This document shows positions 34,723 to 44,882 of a DNA stretch of 64,000 nucleotides, piece by piece. The notes beneath the pieces were generated by a model, which saw only the letters and a program-made list of their open reading frames with translations, was not told the origin of the DNA and searched no databases. This stretch comes from Pyrinomonadaceae bacterium (lineage in GTDB: Bacteria; Acidobacteriota; Blastocatellia; Pyrinomonadales; Pyrinomonadaceae). Position 1 is the stretch's first letter. Each line of letters starts with the position of its first letter. The position numbers were made by a program, and so were the translations under genes. Location of the stretch: positions 143,501-207,500 of the forward strand of contig JAIBCB010000001.1 in NCBI GenBank assembly GCA_019694355.1, in the 5' to 3' direction.

Positions 34723-35069
34723 TATTTTTCTCCTGAAGGTTTCGTTTTCTCTGTTTCCAACAGAGCATCTAGTCGGGAGAATGCTTCGTCGGTCCTCTGC
34801 GTGAATCTCTTGACCCAGACTTCGAATTCGGCGATCTTTTCGGCGTTCAATGTATAGATCCGCTGCTGTTTTCGCTTTTCGACGTCCACAAGTCCGGCCT
34901 CTCTCAGCACCTTGAGATGCTGGGAAACGGCAGCGTGCGTTGTGCCAAACTTCAAGTAAATATCGGTTGCCGCAAGTGCACCGCAGGCTACAAGCAGTTC
35001 GAGTATCTTTCTCCGATTTGGCTCCGCTATCGCGGTGAACACATCCACGATTTCAGATAATACAGTCAT
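34722..35069 (-). CDS. ArsR-family winged-helix repressor
   Basis: 115 residues with a helix-turn-helix LKFGTTHAAVSQHLKVLREAGLV and wing (KRKQQRIYTLN). The cysteine pair of metal-sensing ArsR proteins (CxC in helix 3) is absent; a single Cys sits at VACGAL. It therefore probably senses something other than arsenic, as usual for ArsR-AHSA1 pairs. Likely autoregulated; no operator was identified. Confidence 0.85.
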   Translation of the reverse strand: MTVLSEIVDVFTAIAEPNRRKILELLVACGALAATDIYLKFGTTHAAVSQHLKVLREAGLVDVEKRKQQRIYTLNAEKIAEFEVWVKRFTQRTDEAFSRLDALLETEKTKPSGEK

Positions 35070-35137
35070 TGCTTAATTAAGTCAAGAGTAAAATAGAGTC
35101 CAGATGAAATTTTCCGGATGCTGGGTCGCCATAGTCG

Positions 35138-35172
35138 CAAAAAGACCCGGCCGCAAATGCAGCCGGGACCTT
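35138..35172 (-). terminator. Intrinsic terminator of sucD
   Basis: Read leftward: GGTCCCGGC / GCCGGGTC stem, then TTTTT. It follows the sucD stop by about 35 bp. Confidence 0.85.
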
Positions 35173-35204
35173 CTGATGTATTAGATTGTGCGGCCTTTTT
35201 CGGT

Positions 35205-36089
35205 CTATGCAGCGGCTTTTGAGCCGAGGACATCAACGATCGCCTGGCCGATGTCGGCAGGTGAATTGACCACGCGAATACCTGCTTCCTCAAGAGCTTT
35301 CATCTTCTCTGAAGCCGTTCCTTTGCCTCCGGAAATGATCGCACCTGCGTGGCCCATACGGCGTCCGGGAGGTGCGGTCTGACCCGCGATGAATGCAACG
35401 ATCGGCTTCGAGACATTCGCTTTTGCAAAAGCGGCCGCATCTTCCTCGGCAGTGCCGCCGATCTCGCCGATCATCACGATAGCGTCGGTCTCGTTGTCTG
35501 CTTCAAAAAGGCGTAGTGCGTCGGTATGCGTCGTGCCGATGATCGGGTCGCCGCCAATTCCGATGGCGGTCGATTGTCCGAGGCCAAGTGCGGTAAGTTG
35601 GCCGACAGCTTCGTAAGTGAGCGTGCCGGAGCGGGAAACGACGCCGATGCGGCCTTCCTTGTGAATGTGGCCGGGCATAATTCCTACCTTGCATTTTCCG
35701 GGCGAGATGATGCCGGGGCAGTTCGGGCCAATAAGGCGTGTATCGCGATCTTTGAGGTATTCGTTGGCCTTGACCATGTCAGCAACAGGAATGCCTTCGG
35801 TGATGCAGACGACAAGCGGAAGGCCTGCATTTGCAGCCTCCATTATCGCGTCGGCAGCAAATGCGGGAGGTACATAGATCACCGAAACATTGGCTCCGGT
35901 CTCGTTGACGGCGTCTGCAACGGTGTTGAAGACAGGCACGCCTTCGTGTGTGCTGCCACCCTTGCCCGGCGTTACGCCCGCGACGACATTCGTCCCATAT
36001 TCACGCATCTGCAGCATATGGAACGTGCCTTCTTTTCCTGTAATTCCTTGGACGAGCAGGCGTGTATTTTTATCGACTAAGATACTCAA
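35205..36089 (-). CDS. sucD: Succinyl-CoA synthetase subunit alpha
   Basis: 294 residues, ADP- or GDP-forming. It makes succinate and ATP/GTP from succinyl-CoA in the TCA cycle. The CoA-binding N-terminal domain ([20 protein letters not shown]) and the phospho-histidine motif [12 protein letters not shown] are present. The start is TTG at 36089, supported by AAGGAG at 36100-36105. The beta subunit gene sucC is not adjacent, which is less usual. Confidence 0.93.
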   Translation of the reverse strand: MSILVDKNTRLLVQGITGKEGTFHMLQMREYGTNVVAGVTPGKGGSTHEGVPVFNTVADAVNETGANVSVIYVPPAFAADAIMEAANAGLPLVVCITEGIPVADMVKANEYLKDRDTRLIGPNCPGIISPGKCKVGIMPGHIHKEGRIGVVSRSGTLTYEAVGQLTALGLGQSTAIGIGGDPIIGTTHTDALRLFEADNETDAIVMIGEIGGTAEEDAAAFAKANVSKPIVAFIAGQTAPPGRRMGHAGAIISGGKGTASEKMKALEEAGIRVVNSPADIGQAIVDVLGSKAAA

Positions 36090-36280
36090 TTTCGAATAGC
36101 TCCTTGAAGATCAAATGTGTAAAAAACAATGCTCGAGTATAGCACATCGGCATCGAAATCCGCGTGATCACCGGTGGTTTGAGATTCAACGGAACTTTGG
36201 CCCCCGGCGAATCGTTCTAAATAGCAGGCTTTGGCCAAAGAAAGAACTCCTTCAGACAGATCTGGTCACGGACGCGACTT

Positions 36281-37525
36281 ATGAGAGACGTTTACTCATT
36301 TTATACCGACGCTTTCATCATCGCGTTGAAATCGATCCTCGAACACAAACTTCGGGCATTTCTTACGCTGATCGGGATCATTATCGGCGTTGCGGCCGTC
36401 GTTGTTGTCGGAGCGAGCATTTCGGGGCTGAAAACCTACGTCATTGACCGCGTCTCTAAGGTGCTCGGGTCGGAGCACTTTATGGTCACGCGAATGGCGT
36501 CAACGGGCCGAATGTCAGACGAGGAGTACGAAAAGAAGAATCGACGCAACAAACGCGTTACGTGGCGCGAATTCCAGTACATTCGCGAGAATTGCCAAAC
36601 CTGTTCATACGTCGGAGCGCAAGCGGGTGATAACGCGGACCTCGATATGAACGGAGTCGAGATGCCGTCGGTCTCGATCCGAGGCGTCACGCCCGAGATG
36701 GCCGAGATCGAGGACAAAGAACTCGAAGAAGGCCGATTCATCACGGTGGATGAGCTCAATCGGGCCGCATCTGTTGCGGTAATCGGAGCGGATGTTCGGG
36801 ATAAATACTTTCCTGTTGGTTCGGCTCTCGGGAAAGAGGTAAAACTTCGCGGAGTTCCGTTGACCGTGATCGGTGTCGAGAAGGCTCGCGGCTCCTTTAT
36901 GGGTTCGCCGATGGATCGGCTGATGTATATTCCGATCACCCTCCACACCCAGATATTCAATCGCGACGGCGGCATTCAGGTGCATGCGAATACGATAGAT
37001 CGCGAGAAGTTCCCCGATGCGATGGAAGAAGTTACTGTCTTGCTTCGGAATTATCGGAAACTTACCGGCAGCGAAGAGGACACGTTCAGCCTTGTGAACA
37101 CCGACGAGTTCAATTCGCAGATGGATCAGTTCACGGGTGCGATCGCTGCCGTTGTCGTGCCGATCACGATGATCATTCTTGTCGTCGGCGGCATCGTCGT
37201 GATGAACATTATGCTCGTTTCGGTAACGGAACGAACCTTTGAAGTGGGATTGAGAAAGGCTCTCGGAGCATCACGGAAGCAGATACTGCTTCAGTTCCTG
37301 ATCGAATCGGCATTGCTTTGTATTTGCGGCGGATTAGCGGGCCTGGTGCTGGCTGTCGGTGTTGTCCAGCTGATAACGATCCTCGCAGGAATGACGATGA
37401 CGATCACGCCGGGCTACATAATTCTTTCGATCGTGGTGTCGAGTTCGATCGGAATTATTGCGGGCCTGTATCCGGCCTGGAAGGCCTCGAAACTCGACCC
37501 GATAGTTGCCCTAACGCAGGCTTAA
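36281..37525 (+). CDS. ABC transporter permease, MacB/FtsX type (1)
   Basis: 414 residues: one N-terminal membrane helix (FLTLIGIIIGVAAVVVVGAS), a large periplasmic MacB_PCD domain, and three C-terminal helices with the conserved VTERTFEVGLRKALGASRKQI segment and SIVVSSSIGIIAGLYPAWKASKLDPI. Such permeases drive export or envelope mechanotransmission, powered by a separate MacB-type ATPase. No ATPase gene is near. 12 bp separate it from its paralogue. Confidence 0.88.
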   Translation: MRDVYSFYTDAFIIALKSILEHKLRAFLTLIGIIIGVAAVVVVGASISGLKTYVIDRVSKVLGSEHFMVTRMASTGRMSDEEYEKKNRRNKRVTWREFQYIRENCQTCSYVGAQAGDNADLDMNGVEMPSVSIRGVTPEMAEIEDKELEEGRFITVDELNRAASVAVIGADVRDKYFPVGSALGKEVKLRGVPLTVIGVEKARGSFMGSPMDRLMYIPITLHTQIFNRDGGIQVHANTIDREKFPDAMEEVTVLLRNYRKLTGSEEDTFSLVNTDEFNSQMDQFTGAIAAVVVPITMIILVVGGIVVMNIMLVSVTERTFEVGLRKALGASRKQILLQFLIESALLCICGGLAGLVLAVGVVQLITILAGMTMTITPGYIILSIVVSSSIGIIAGLYPAWKASKLDPIVALTQA

Positions 37526-37537
37526 CAGGATATTTTT

Positions 37538-38803
37538 ATGCGGCTTACGACATCTTTACCACGTGAAGTTCTGCGGATGGCGATGGATTCCGTCCTGTCG
37601 CATAAGTTCAGGTCCGCGCTCACTGTGCTCGGTATCGTCGTCGGCATCATCACGGCGATCGTGGTCGCGTCGCTTTTGACCGGAATGCGGAACTCGATCG
37701 TTTCGATCGTCGAGGAATACGGCAGTAACAATATCGAGATCTATCACCTGTCGTCTGGGTTTGACGAGCCGAGCCGCGACGAACGCAATCGCAAGCCGCT
37801 GACCGATGCAGATGCCGAAGCGATCCTTGCGCAGTCGCCGTCGGTCATCGATCTGACAAAGATCGCCCCAAATATCGGTTCATTCAACGGCAATTTTAAC
37901 GACAACCTCGTTTACGAGGGCAAAAATTATCGCTGGGCACTGACCGACGGTGTGGAGCCGAACTATGCTCAGATCTCGAATCTCGTTCTTCGAGCGGGTC
38001 GGTTCATCACCGAAGCGGATAATGTTCAGCGGCGCAACGTACTCGTGATCGGCGTCAACTGTGCCGAAGCTCTTTTTCCGGATCACGAAGAAGAAGCTGT
38101 GGGAAGGGTCGTGCGTATGAACGGCGAGACCTGGGAGATCATCGGCGTGATCGAGAAGCGGAAAGCCGGATTCCTGGGTGAAAACCCGGAAGACCGAAAA
38201 GTACTTTTGCCTTTTCGCACGGCCCGAAAGGCGGCTCCGGAAAGGGAAGAACTGCGGATCATTGCCCAAACAAAACCGGGCGAACTTAACCTCGCGGTTG
38301 ACGATGTCGAAAGCATAATGCGAAAACGCCGCGGCCTAAAGGTCGGTGAGGCCGATAATTTCGATATTCAGACGGCCGAGGAGATGATCGCTCAGTTCGA
38401 CGGCATCATCGGCGGAGTTGGGATCGCGGCCATCGCGATCTCGTGTCTCGGGCTTCTCGTCGGCGGAATCGGCGTAATGAACATAATGCTCGTCTCGGTG
38501 ACCGAGCGAACAAAGGAGATCGGGATCAGAAAGGCTCTTGGGGCGACGCGATCCGCGATCGTTCTGCAGTTTCTGCTTGAAGCGATGACGCTCACATTCT
38601 TCGGCGGCATCATCGGGATCGTGCTCGCGGTCGGTATTAGTTCCTTGATCGTGCTCGTGATCCCGTCATTGCCCGCTCAGGTGCCGCTTTGGGCCATCAT
38701 TACGGGCATCGCTACTTCGATCGGCGTCGGATTGATCTTCGGTGTCCTGCCCGCAAGAAAGGCCGCAAAACTCGATCCGATCGAGTGCTTGAGGTACGAG
38801 TGA
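37538..38803 (+). CDS. ABC transporter permease, MacB/FtsX type (2)
   Basis: 421-residue paralogue of the preceding permease with the same layout (VTERTKEIGIRKALGATRSAI; LIFGVLPARKAAKLDPIECLRYE). The two probably form a heterodimer. Their substrate is unknown; the needed ATPase and any membrane-fusion protein must be encoded outside the pair. Confidence 0.88.
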   Translation: MRLTTSLPREVLRMAMDSVLSHKFRSALTVLGIVVGIITAIVVASLLTGMRNSIVSIVEEYGSNNIEIYHLSSGFDEPSRDERNRKPLTDADAEAILAQSPSVIDLTKIAPNIGSFNGNFNDNLVYEGKNYRWALTDGVEPNYAQISNLVLRAGRFITEADNVQRRNVLVIGVNCAEALFPDHEEEAVGRVVRMNGETWEIIGVIEKRKAGFLGENPEDRKVLLPFRTARKAAPEREELRIIAQTKPGELNLAVDDVESIMRKRRGLKVGEADNFDIQTAEEMIAQFDGIIGGVGIAAIAISCLGLLVGGIGVMNIMLVSVTERTKEIGIRKALGATRSAIVLQFLLEAMTLTFFGGIIGIVLAVGISSLIVLVIPSLPAQVPLWAIITGIATSIGVGLIFGVLPARKAAKLDPIECLRYE

Positions 38804-38913
38804 TGCAGGATAGGAGATTTGCCGGAGCGAACAGGTCAAAACGGCGACGCATTTGGCCTTATTTTGAACCAAGCGCCTTCCATCATGTTCGTAGCTGCTT
38901 CTCCCTTTATTTT

Positions 38914-39909
38914 CTAATAGATATAGAATGCATACTCGACCGTTTTGATCGTGTTTACAGGTACGCCGTTCCTCCGCGCAGGAAGGAAAGCCATTTTTCT
39001 TGCAGCATCGATCGCAGCCTCAGTCAAACCGAATTTTAGAGACTCTTTTACTTCGATATTTCCGACCATTCCGTTTGCTTGAAAAGTTGCTCTAAGTACA
39101 ACTTTACCCTGCTCCATCCTCCTTCGAGCAAGATCTGTGTATCCGGGCTTGGGCCTAGTGATCACGACCATCAAATCAGGATTGGGAGTTTTAGAAGGCG
39201 TGCCCATTTGCTTTGGAGGCGATGCGGGATCAGCCGGCTTTTTCTCTTCCGAAGGAGTTTCTTTGTTTGCGGTCAATATATCACCTATGATCGCGGTATT
39301 TCCCTTGTCGATCTTTGTACCGATTGACCCATCTAATTTGATCGAGGAGACAAACTCATTCGCCTTGACTTTCGCGGCGTCACGAAAGGTCATGGTCGCC
39401 TCGACCCAAGCATGCGTTTTTGTGTCATAGAGCACATATGTGATTCGAGTGCTGCCTGAGCCTTCCCATTTAAGCTCTTTTGCCTGCATCTGTCCGCGCT
39501 CGACTTCGCTTACTATCGTTGCCCCGTCCCGTCCCCTTCTGGCCAGCGACTTTTTGAAGGATGACGCACCAAAAAACGATGTGCTCGCACAGTTAAATTT
39601 GTCCTCTTCTTTTCCGCGACTAAAGATATTGATTTCGTAAATGACTTCGTCAGAATAAGCCGTCATTGACTCGGTCGCTAACTCGTTGCACCTGTCCTCT
39701 GTTTCCCCCCATACAGGTCGCTTCGGGAAGACGGCCGATATATTTGAGTTGTTCGCTCGATATGCCTGCCAATTCGCGGCTTCGCCATTGATCAACGCTG
39801 GGGCGGGTGTTGGCGCCGGCTTTTTTGTCTGACCCGTCGCAAGACCTGCGAACGAAACCACGGATAACAACAAAGCGGCAACAAAAGCGGCATGTTTCTT
39901 TACGGCCAT
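38914..39909 (-). CDS. Secreted protein with TonB C-terminal domain
   Basis: 331 residues: a signal peptide (ending near ATGQ), a middle region with paired cysteines (RCNEL, FNCAS), a Lys/Pro linker, and a TonB-C domain (GYTDLARRRMEQGKVVLRATF, FLPARRNGVPVNTIKTVEYAF). Lacking an N-terminal membrane anchor plus Pro-rich spacer of classic TonB, it is one of the many exported TonB-C proteins of this phylum; the role is not known. Single gene. Confidence 0.75.
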   Translation of the reverse strand: MAVKKHAAFVAALLLSVVSFAGLATGQTKKPAPTPAPALINGEAANWQAYRANNSNISAVFPKRPVWGETEDRCNELATESMTAYSDEVIYEINIFSRGKEEDKFNCASTSFFGASSFKKSLARRGRDGATIVSEVERGQMQAKELKWEGSGSTRITYVLYDTKTHAWVEATMTFRDAAKVKANEFVSSIKLDGSIGTKIDKGNTAIIGDILTANKETPSEEKKPADPASPPKQMGTPSKTPNPDLMVVITRPKPGYTDLARRRMEQGKVVLRATFQANGMVGNIEVKESLKFGLTEAAIDAARKMAFLPARRNGVPVNTIKTVEYAFYIY

Positions 39910-39954
39910 ATATCTTCCTTTTTGGTCTTTTCTGGTTCTATCTTTTCGTGAGAC

Positions 39955-41358
39955 TCAAACTAGCTCATAGACCTCTTCAAAATGCGGAACTTCAACCGGC
40001 CAGCCGAATTTGTCGCGGATGTGCTGTGCCATCGCGGCGGCGGCGTCAGGTTCGCCGTGTGTGGTGAAGATCATTTTTAGTGCTGACGGCAAACCGCTGA
40101 GCCATCGCAGCACGCCTTTCCAATCTGCGTGGGCAGAAAAACCGTCGATGCTCTCGACCGTACAGTTGACCTTGACCTGCGTCTTCATGATTCTGACCTC
40201 GCGTTCGCCGTCCTGGATGCGTCGTCCGGTCGTTCCTGCGGCCTGAAAGCCGACAAAGATGACGGTCGCCTTTTCGTCAGGCAAAATGCGGATCGCATGA
40301 TGAAGTACGCGGCCTCCGGAGATCATACCCGAAGCAGAAATAATGATCCGCGGGCCTCGCATATCGTTGATCCGCTTGGATTCATCGCGCGTCGATGCCG
40401 TCTGCATTGACCCGGTGCGCAGCGGATGGCGTTTTTGCGCAAGGATGGATGTGTATTCTTCGTCGTGTTCCTCGGCAAAGCGGTTGTAGATCTGCGTTGC
40501 TTGCGCCGCCATCGGAGAGTCAACGATGACCGGAAGGATCGGGATCTTGCCGGCATCCTCCAACTCACGGATGAGATAAAGGATCTCCTGCGTGCGTCCG
40601 ACCGCAAACGCCGGGATCAAGATCGGCCCTTTACGATGAACCGCCTCATTGATTATCCGCGCAAGCTTTTCGCCGGGATCCACGTCTGCATGCAGGCGGT
40701 CGCCATAGGTCGATTCGCACATCATATAATCGCAGGCCGGCGGCGTTGCAGGGTCTTTTAGGATCGGCTGGTCATAGTGTCCCAGATCACCCGAGAAGAG
40801 GAACTTGATCGAGCTTCCGTCAGGCCTTGCGTTCTCCATCTCGACGAGTACAAGGCTTGATCCCATAATGTGTCCGGCAACGAGGAAGCTCGCCTTCACG
40901 CCGTCGCAGATGTCCACCTGCTTTCCGTCATTGTGGTAAAGCTGCAGAAGGTCGAGGGCGGCACGTGCGTCGTCTTCGTCATAGAGGGGAAGTGCGGGCG
41001 AATGAGAGGTCAGGGCGTGTCGGTTGCGATAATCGGCCTCTTCTTCCTGAAGCCGTGCCGAGTCTGTCAAAAGTACGCGCATCAGGTCGCCGGTCGGCTT
41101 TGTCGTGATCACCGGGCCGTTGAATCCGAGCTTTACGATCCGAGGCAGAAAGCCGGTGTGATCGATGTGCGCGTGCGTGATGATGATGGCATCGAGTTCC
41201 TTCGGGTCGAACGGGAGCGGCTGCCAATTCCGCTCGCGTAGTTCTTTCAGTCCCTGAAAGAGGCCGCAATCGACGAGAACCTTTTTGCCGTTATGCTGCA
41301 GGAGATATTTGGAACCCGTAACGGTTCCGACGCCGCCGAAAAATGAAACGCTTGTCAT
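39955..41358 (-). CDS. Beta-CASP metallo-beta-lactamase RNase
   Basis: 467 residues. The zinc motif THAHIDHTG is at 61-69 (His62, His64, Asp66, His67), followed by a ligand in FSGDLGHYDQPIL, CESTYGDR, and the beta-CASP motifs ISASGMISGGRVLHH and the late FSAHADWKG. The family cleaves RNA (CPSF-73/RNase J-like and YSH1-type). No KH domain is present, so it is the short form. The RNA target is not known. Confidence 0.88.
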   Translation of the reverse strand: MTSVSFFGGVGTVTGSKYLLQHNGKKVLVDCGLFQGLKELRERNWQPLPFDPKELDAIIITHAHIDHTGFLPRIVKLGFNGPVITTKPTGDLMRVLLTDSARLQEEEADYRNRHALTSHSPALPLYDEDDARAALDLLQLYHNDGKQVDICDGVKASFLVAGHIMGSSLVLVEMENARPDGSSIKFLFSGDLGHYDQPILKDPATPPACDYMMCESTYGDRLHADVDPGEKLARIINEAVHRKGPILIPAFAVGRTQEILYLIRELEDAGKIPILPVIVDSPMAAQATQIYNRFAEEHDEEYTSILAQKRHPLRTGSMQTASTRDESKRINDMRGPRIIISASGMISGGRVLHHAIRILPDEKATVIFVGFQAAGTTGRRIQDGEREVRIMKTQVKVNCTVESIDGFSAHADWKGVLRWLSGLPSALKMIFTTHGEPDAAAAMAQHIRDKFGWPVEVPHFEEVYELV

Positions 41359-41560
41359 TTAGATAATCTACCATAGCCGGTAAAGTTTCCGGTTCGGCGT
41401 CGGCCTGTCCGGGAAATTTCAACGGCTTTGGGAATCGTTTCGCCGGGAATTCTTTACGAGAGATGATCACCGGTGCGGCATGTCCGTAAATATCCAATTT
41501 TAGACGAGAAATCGTGCTGAAAATTATTTTCAAAAATGGCTGATTTTTGTGAAATTTAGG

Positions 41561-41589
41561 TTGACAAAAGCTTCACAGATTCTTATCTT
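41561..41589 (+). promoter_or_regulatory. Promoter of lipoprotein 1
   Basis: TTGACA at 41561-41566 and TATCTT at 41584-41589, spacer 17 bp. The leader of about 110 nt contains two hairpins, GGCCG/CGGCC (41627-41644) and TACCTT-GCA-AGGGTA (41649-41663), before AGGAG at 41686-41690. Elsewhere in 41359-41701 nothing was found. Confidence 0.75.
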
Positions 41590-41701
41590 TAGCTTTGCTC
41601 TAAAAAAGAAAGAGTTTGGAGCAATAGGCCGTGTTTGATCGGCCGGTTTACCTTGCAAGGGTAATCAATACTTTGAGAATAGATTAGGAGTCTTAAATAA
41701 A

Positions 41702-42019
41702 ATGACAAAAGCAATTGCACTTTCAGCAGTTCTCGGTCTTTCCGCTCTCGGCTTTGCCTGCGGTGCACCGGCTGCAAACAACACGGCCAACAAGGCTAAC
41801 ACCAACACCAATGCGTCGAACACGAACGCAGCGAACACGAATTCGTCTGCTTCGAACTCGAACGCAGCAGCTTCGAACTCGAATGCGGCAGCTTCGAACT
41901 CGAACGCAGCTCACAGCAACACTTCGGCTAACAGCGCTGCAAACTCGAATGCAAAGGCTGAGCCTGCAAACGCAGCAGCTAACAAGGCTGGCGAGAAGAA
42001 GGCTGAAGAGAAGAAATAG
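41702..42019 (+). CDS. Asn/Ala/Ser-rich small lipoprotein 1
   Basis: 105 residues: a signal peptide MTKAIALSAVLGLSALGFAC ending in a lipobox (GFAC), so Cys20 is probably lipidated. The rest is low complexity (SNSNAAASNSNAAA-type) ending in GEKKAEEKK. Reading frame and strong promoter argue that it is real. Function unknown; perhaps an abundant surface or periplasmic lipoprotein. It is a paralogue of 42288-42593 by its signal peptide and basic tail. Confidence 0.7.
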   Translation: MTKAIALSAVLGLSALGFACGAPAANNTANKANTNTNASNTNAANTNSSASNSNAAASNSNAAASNSNAAHSNTSANSAANSNAKAEPANAAANKAGEKKAEEKK

Positions 42020-42064
42020 TTTCCTAATAACGTGGTCCCAGGACCGCGTTTTGGCAAACGCTTC

Positions 42065-42110
42065 AAAGGGCACGCTTTCCGATTTATCGGAGATCGTGCC
42101 CTTTCTCTTA
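42065..42110 (+). terminator. Intrinsic terminator
   Basis: AAAGGGCACG (42065-42074) / CGTGCCCTTT (42095-42104), then CTCTTATT. Confidence 0.85.
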
Positions 42111-42143
42111 TTAAAAGTTTGTTAAAAAAAGCACTTTTAGGGG

Positions 42144-42172
42144 TTGACTTGTCGCTCTTACCTGCATATATT
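42144..42172 (+). promoter_or_regulatory. Promoter of lipoprotein 2
   Basis: TTGACT at 42144-42149 and TATATT at 42167-42172, spacer 17 bp. Same architecture as the promoter at 41561: each of the two paralogues has its own strong promoter, leader and terminator. Confidence 0.75.
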
Positions 42173-42287
42173 GTCGAATGTTCCCAAAAACAAGCTTTAC
42201 AGGGACAATTCAAGGCCGTGCCGCAAGGTATGCTGCCTTTGAAGAAATTAGATCTAATCTTTGAAGAAGACAGGAGAGTCAATTGTT

Positions 42288-42593
42288 ATGAAAAAAGTGA
42301 TCGCTCTTTCGGCCGTTTTGGCCTTGGGTGCTCTTGGAATGGCTTGCGGTGAATCAGCTGCAAACACTGCTGCTAATAAGGCAGTTGCAAACGCAATGAA
42401 TACCGCGAATGCGGCGATGGCAAATGCTGCAAATGCGATGGCAAATGCTGCTAACCAGATCGCAAATGCTGCTAACCACGCTGCAAACGCTGCTGGAAAC
42501 GCTGCAAACACGGTGGCTAACGCTGCTAAGGATGCAAAGCCGGCTGCGAATGCACCTGCAGCAAACGCACCTGCCAAAGAAGAAAAGAAATAG
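42288..42593 (+). CDS. Asn/Ala-rich small lipoprotein 2
   Basis: 101 residues from ATG 42288, placed by AGGAG at 42272-42276. MKKVIALSAVLALGALGMAC matches the first lipoprotein and ends in a lipobox. The mature part is a periodic ANAAN-x-x helix-like repeat (NAANAMANAANQIANAAN) and ends KEEKK. The regular seven-residue spacing resembles Lpp-type lipoproteins, which form coiled coils linking outer membrane and cell wall, but this is only an analogy. Confidence 0.72.
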   Translation: MKKVIALSAVLALGALGMACGESAANTAANKAVANAMNTANAAMANAANAMANAANQIANAANHAANAAGNAANTVANAAKDAKPAANAPAANAPAKEEKK

Positions 42594-42621
42594 TTAACGG
42601 ATACCGTTACATTCTTTGATC

Positions 42622-42660
42622 GGGCTCGAGTGTTCTAGACATTCGAGCCCTTTCCTTTTT
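42622..42660 (+). terminator. Intrinsic terminator
   Basis: GGGCTCGA / TCGAGCCC stem at 42622-42650, followed by TTTCCTTTTT. It overlaps the end of the convergent DUF255 gene. Confidence 0.85.
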
Positions 42661-44701
42661 CCGCAAGCATTGCCGTAAGCTCTGAGGCGGATGAGACCGG
42701 TCGAGAACAGACGAAATTCTCGCATAGGAATGCCTGTGGTTCGCCGCTTTCGCCGCGGTTTGCGAAAAGAGGGACCTCAACCGCATCGCTGTCCGGATCG
42801 GCGGAAAGGGCGACGGTTGTCGTCGGCAAATAGGCCGCAAGTGCTATCTTGGCAAGCTCATTGTCATCCGGCCCGACGATCGCGAGTTCTCCCGAATTGT
42901 GAAGCTGAGACTCTAATGTAGAAAGAGCTCGTCCAAACCCTTGCGGATAGCGTGCGATCTGGTTTGCGGCAAGCCTAAGGGTAGCGACGGCAAATCGCTC
43001 GTATCGATCGTCACCGGTCAGTTTCGCGATACGAAGCAACACATCTGCGGCCGCCGAATTTCCGGACGGCGTCGCATTATCGGTGAAGTCTTTGGTGCGA
43101 ACGACCAACTCTTCGTGATCGTTCGAGGTGTAGAAGAAACCGCCCGCTTCCTGATCCCAGAAATGCTCGATCATCTGATCGACCAAGGCCTTTCCTGCTC
43201 GAAAATAGCGAATGTTTCCCGTCGCCTGATAAAGGGCAAGCAGGCCGTCAGCAACGTTCGCGTGATCGTCGAGATATCCGTTTAGTTTGGCCTCACCGGC
43301 CTTCCACGAGCGGAAGAGACGGCCGCTCTCCGTTAGCATCTTGCCCAGAAGGAATTCCGCATTCTTCTCCGCTGCTTCCAGGTAGTCGCTGCTTCCTAGC
43401 ACGCCTGCGGCGTCAGCAAGGGCGGCGAGCATTAGGCCGTTCCAGGATGCGAGAACCTTCTCATCTCGATGGGGCTTGATGCGGAGTTCGCGGGCATCAA
43501 AAAGTTTCTGCTTTGCATTCTCGATCAGTGAGAAAAGCTCGAGAGGTTCGATCTTCAGAGCTGAAGCGGCCGAATCGATCGTGCGTGGGCGATTGAGGAT
43601 ATTCTTTCCTTCAAAATTTCCATCTTTTGAAACGTCAAAGAAAAACTTGAAGGCGCGCGAATCTTCACCTAGCAGGTCGTCGATCTCCTCTTCGCTCCAG
43701 ACGAAGAATTTGCCCTCTTCTCCCTCGCTGTCGGCGTCCTGGCTCGAATAGAATCCGCCGCTTTCGTCCGTCATTTCACGCAGAACGTAGTCGAGCGTCT
43801 CCGTCGCGATCCGCCTGTATTCAGGGTCGCCGGTGACCTGAAACGCGTGTAGGTAGATGCGTGCGAGCTGGGCATTGTCGTAAAGCATTTTCTCGAAATG
43901 CGGTACGAGCCACACGTTATCGACCGAATATCGATGAAAGCCGCCGCCAAGCTGATCGTACATTCCGCCGAACGCCATTTTGTCGAGCGTGAGCGTTGTC
44001 ATTTCAAGGGCCTTTTTATTGGCCGTCACGTGATGTCGGCGGAGCAGGAATTCAAGCGACATTGCCTGCGGGAATTTCGGAGCGCCGCCGAACCCGCCGT
44101 TCTTCGCATCGAAGCTCCGCTCGAACGAACCAAGGGCGTTCTCCAGGATCTCATCCGAAAGCGATCTGCCTTCGTTTACGATCGAAAGACGACGCAGTTC
44201 ACCGATGATCTCGTTAGCAGAGTGATCGATCTCGTCACGTTTTTCTCGAAAAGCTTCTGCGATGCTGAGAAGGATCTGCTGCCATGACGGCATTCCGTAT
44301 CTCGGTGCGGGAGGGAAGTATGTGCCGCCGAAGAACGGGCGTTTGTCAGGCGTTAGAAAGACGTTCATCGGCCAGCCGCCGCGGCCTGTCGTCATCTGGA
44401 CGAAGCTCATGTAGATGTGATCGACGTCGGGGCGCTCTTCCATATCGACCTTGATGTTCACGAAATTCTCGTTCATTATCCGCGCCGTCTCGGCATCTTC
44501 GAACGATTCGTGCTCCATCACGTGACACCAGTGGCATGCTGAGTAGCCAATGCTGACCAATAAAGGCTTATTCTCGGCCTCTGCACGCTCAAATGCCTCT
44601 TCGCCCCACGGATACCAATCCACGGGATTGTATGCGTGCTGAAGCAAATAAGGCGAGGTTTCGTTGATCAAACGATTGGCTGTGTGTTTTGGTGATGACA
44701 T
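42635..44701 (-). CDS. DUF255/YyaL thioredoxin-domain protein
   Basis: 688 residues. The N-terminal thioredoxin-like domain has SACHWCH (Cys56-x-x-Cys59) after [20 protein letters not shown], the hallmark of the DUF255/spermatogenesis-associated protein 20 family. The C-terminal half is an alpha/alpha-barrel of glycosidase or epimerase type. The biochemical role of the family is unresolved; a redox or sugar-related function is suspected. No signal peptide. Single leftward gene. Confidence 0.88.
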   Translation of the reverse strand: MSSPKHTANRLINETSPYLLQHAYNPVDWYPWGEEAFERAEAENKPLLVSIGYSACHWCHVMEHESFEDAETARIMNENFVNIKVDMEERPDVDHIYMSFVQMTTGRGGWPMNVFLTPDKRPFFGGTYFPPAPRYGMPSWQQILLSIAEAFREKRDEIDHSANEIIGELRRLSIVNEGRSLSDEILENALGSFERSFDAKNGGFGGAPKFPQAMSLEFLLRRHHVTANKKALEMTTLTLDKMAFGGMYDQLGGGFHRYSVDNVWLVPHFEKMLYDNAQLARIYLHAFQVTGDPEYRRIATETLDYVLREMTDESGGFYSSQDADSEGEEGKFFVWSEEEIDDLLGEDSRAFKFFFDVSKDGNFEGKNILNRPRTIDSAASALKIEPLELFSLIENAKQKLFDARELRIKPHRDEKVLASWNGLMLAALADAAGVLGSSDYLEAAEKNAEFLLGKMLTESGRLFRSWKAGEAKLNGYLDDHANVADGLLALYQATGNIRYFRAGKALVDQMIEHFWDQEAGGFFYTSNDHEELVVRTKDFTDNATPSGNSAAADVLLRIAKLTGDDRYERFAVATLRLAANQIARYPQGFGRALSTLESQLHNSGELAIVGPDDNELAKIALAAYLPTTTVALSADPDSDAVEVPLFANRGESGEPQAFLCENFVCSRPVSSASELTAMLAEKGKGSNV

Positions 44702-44800
44702 AGTTCCATTCTTTCACGCCGGAACAAGAGGCTCAAACTCACAAGGAATGCGGCCCCGCTTTTCCGTCTTTCGCAAAGTTCTGGTATATTGCACCTATCT

Positions 44801-44869
44801 ATGACTTCGCGTTCCATTGCCAAGCTTAGACCCGCACGTCAGCGTGCCAACCTCTTTGGCGGCGATTAA
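44801..44869 (+). other. Possible 22-codon leader ORF
   Basis: ATG 44801 to TAA 44869 would encode an Arg-rich 22-residue peptide. An extended -10 (TGGTATATT, 44782-44790) lies 11 bp before it, so it could be a leaderless leader peptide of the aminotransferase transcript. No -35 and no ribosome site were seen; it may be chance. Confidence 0.2.
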
Positions 44870-44882
44870 TCCTCTCTTATCG

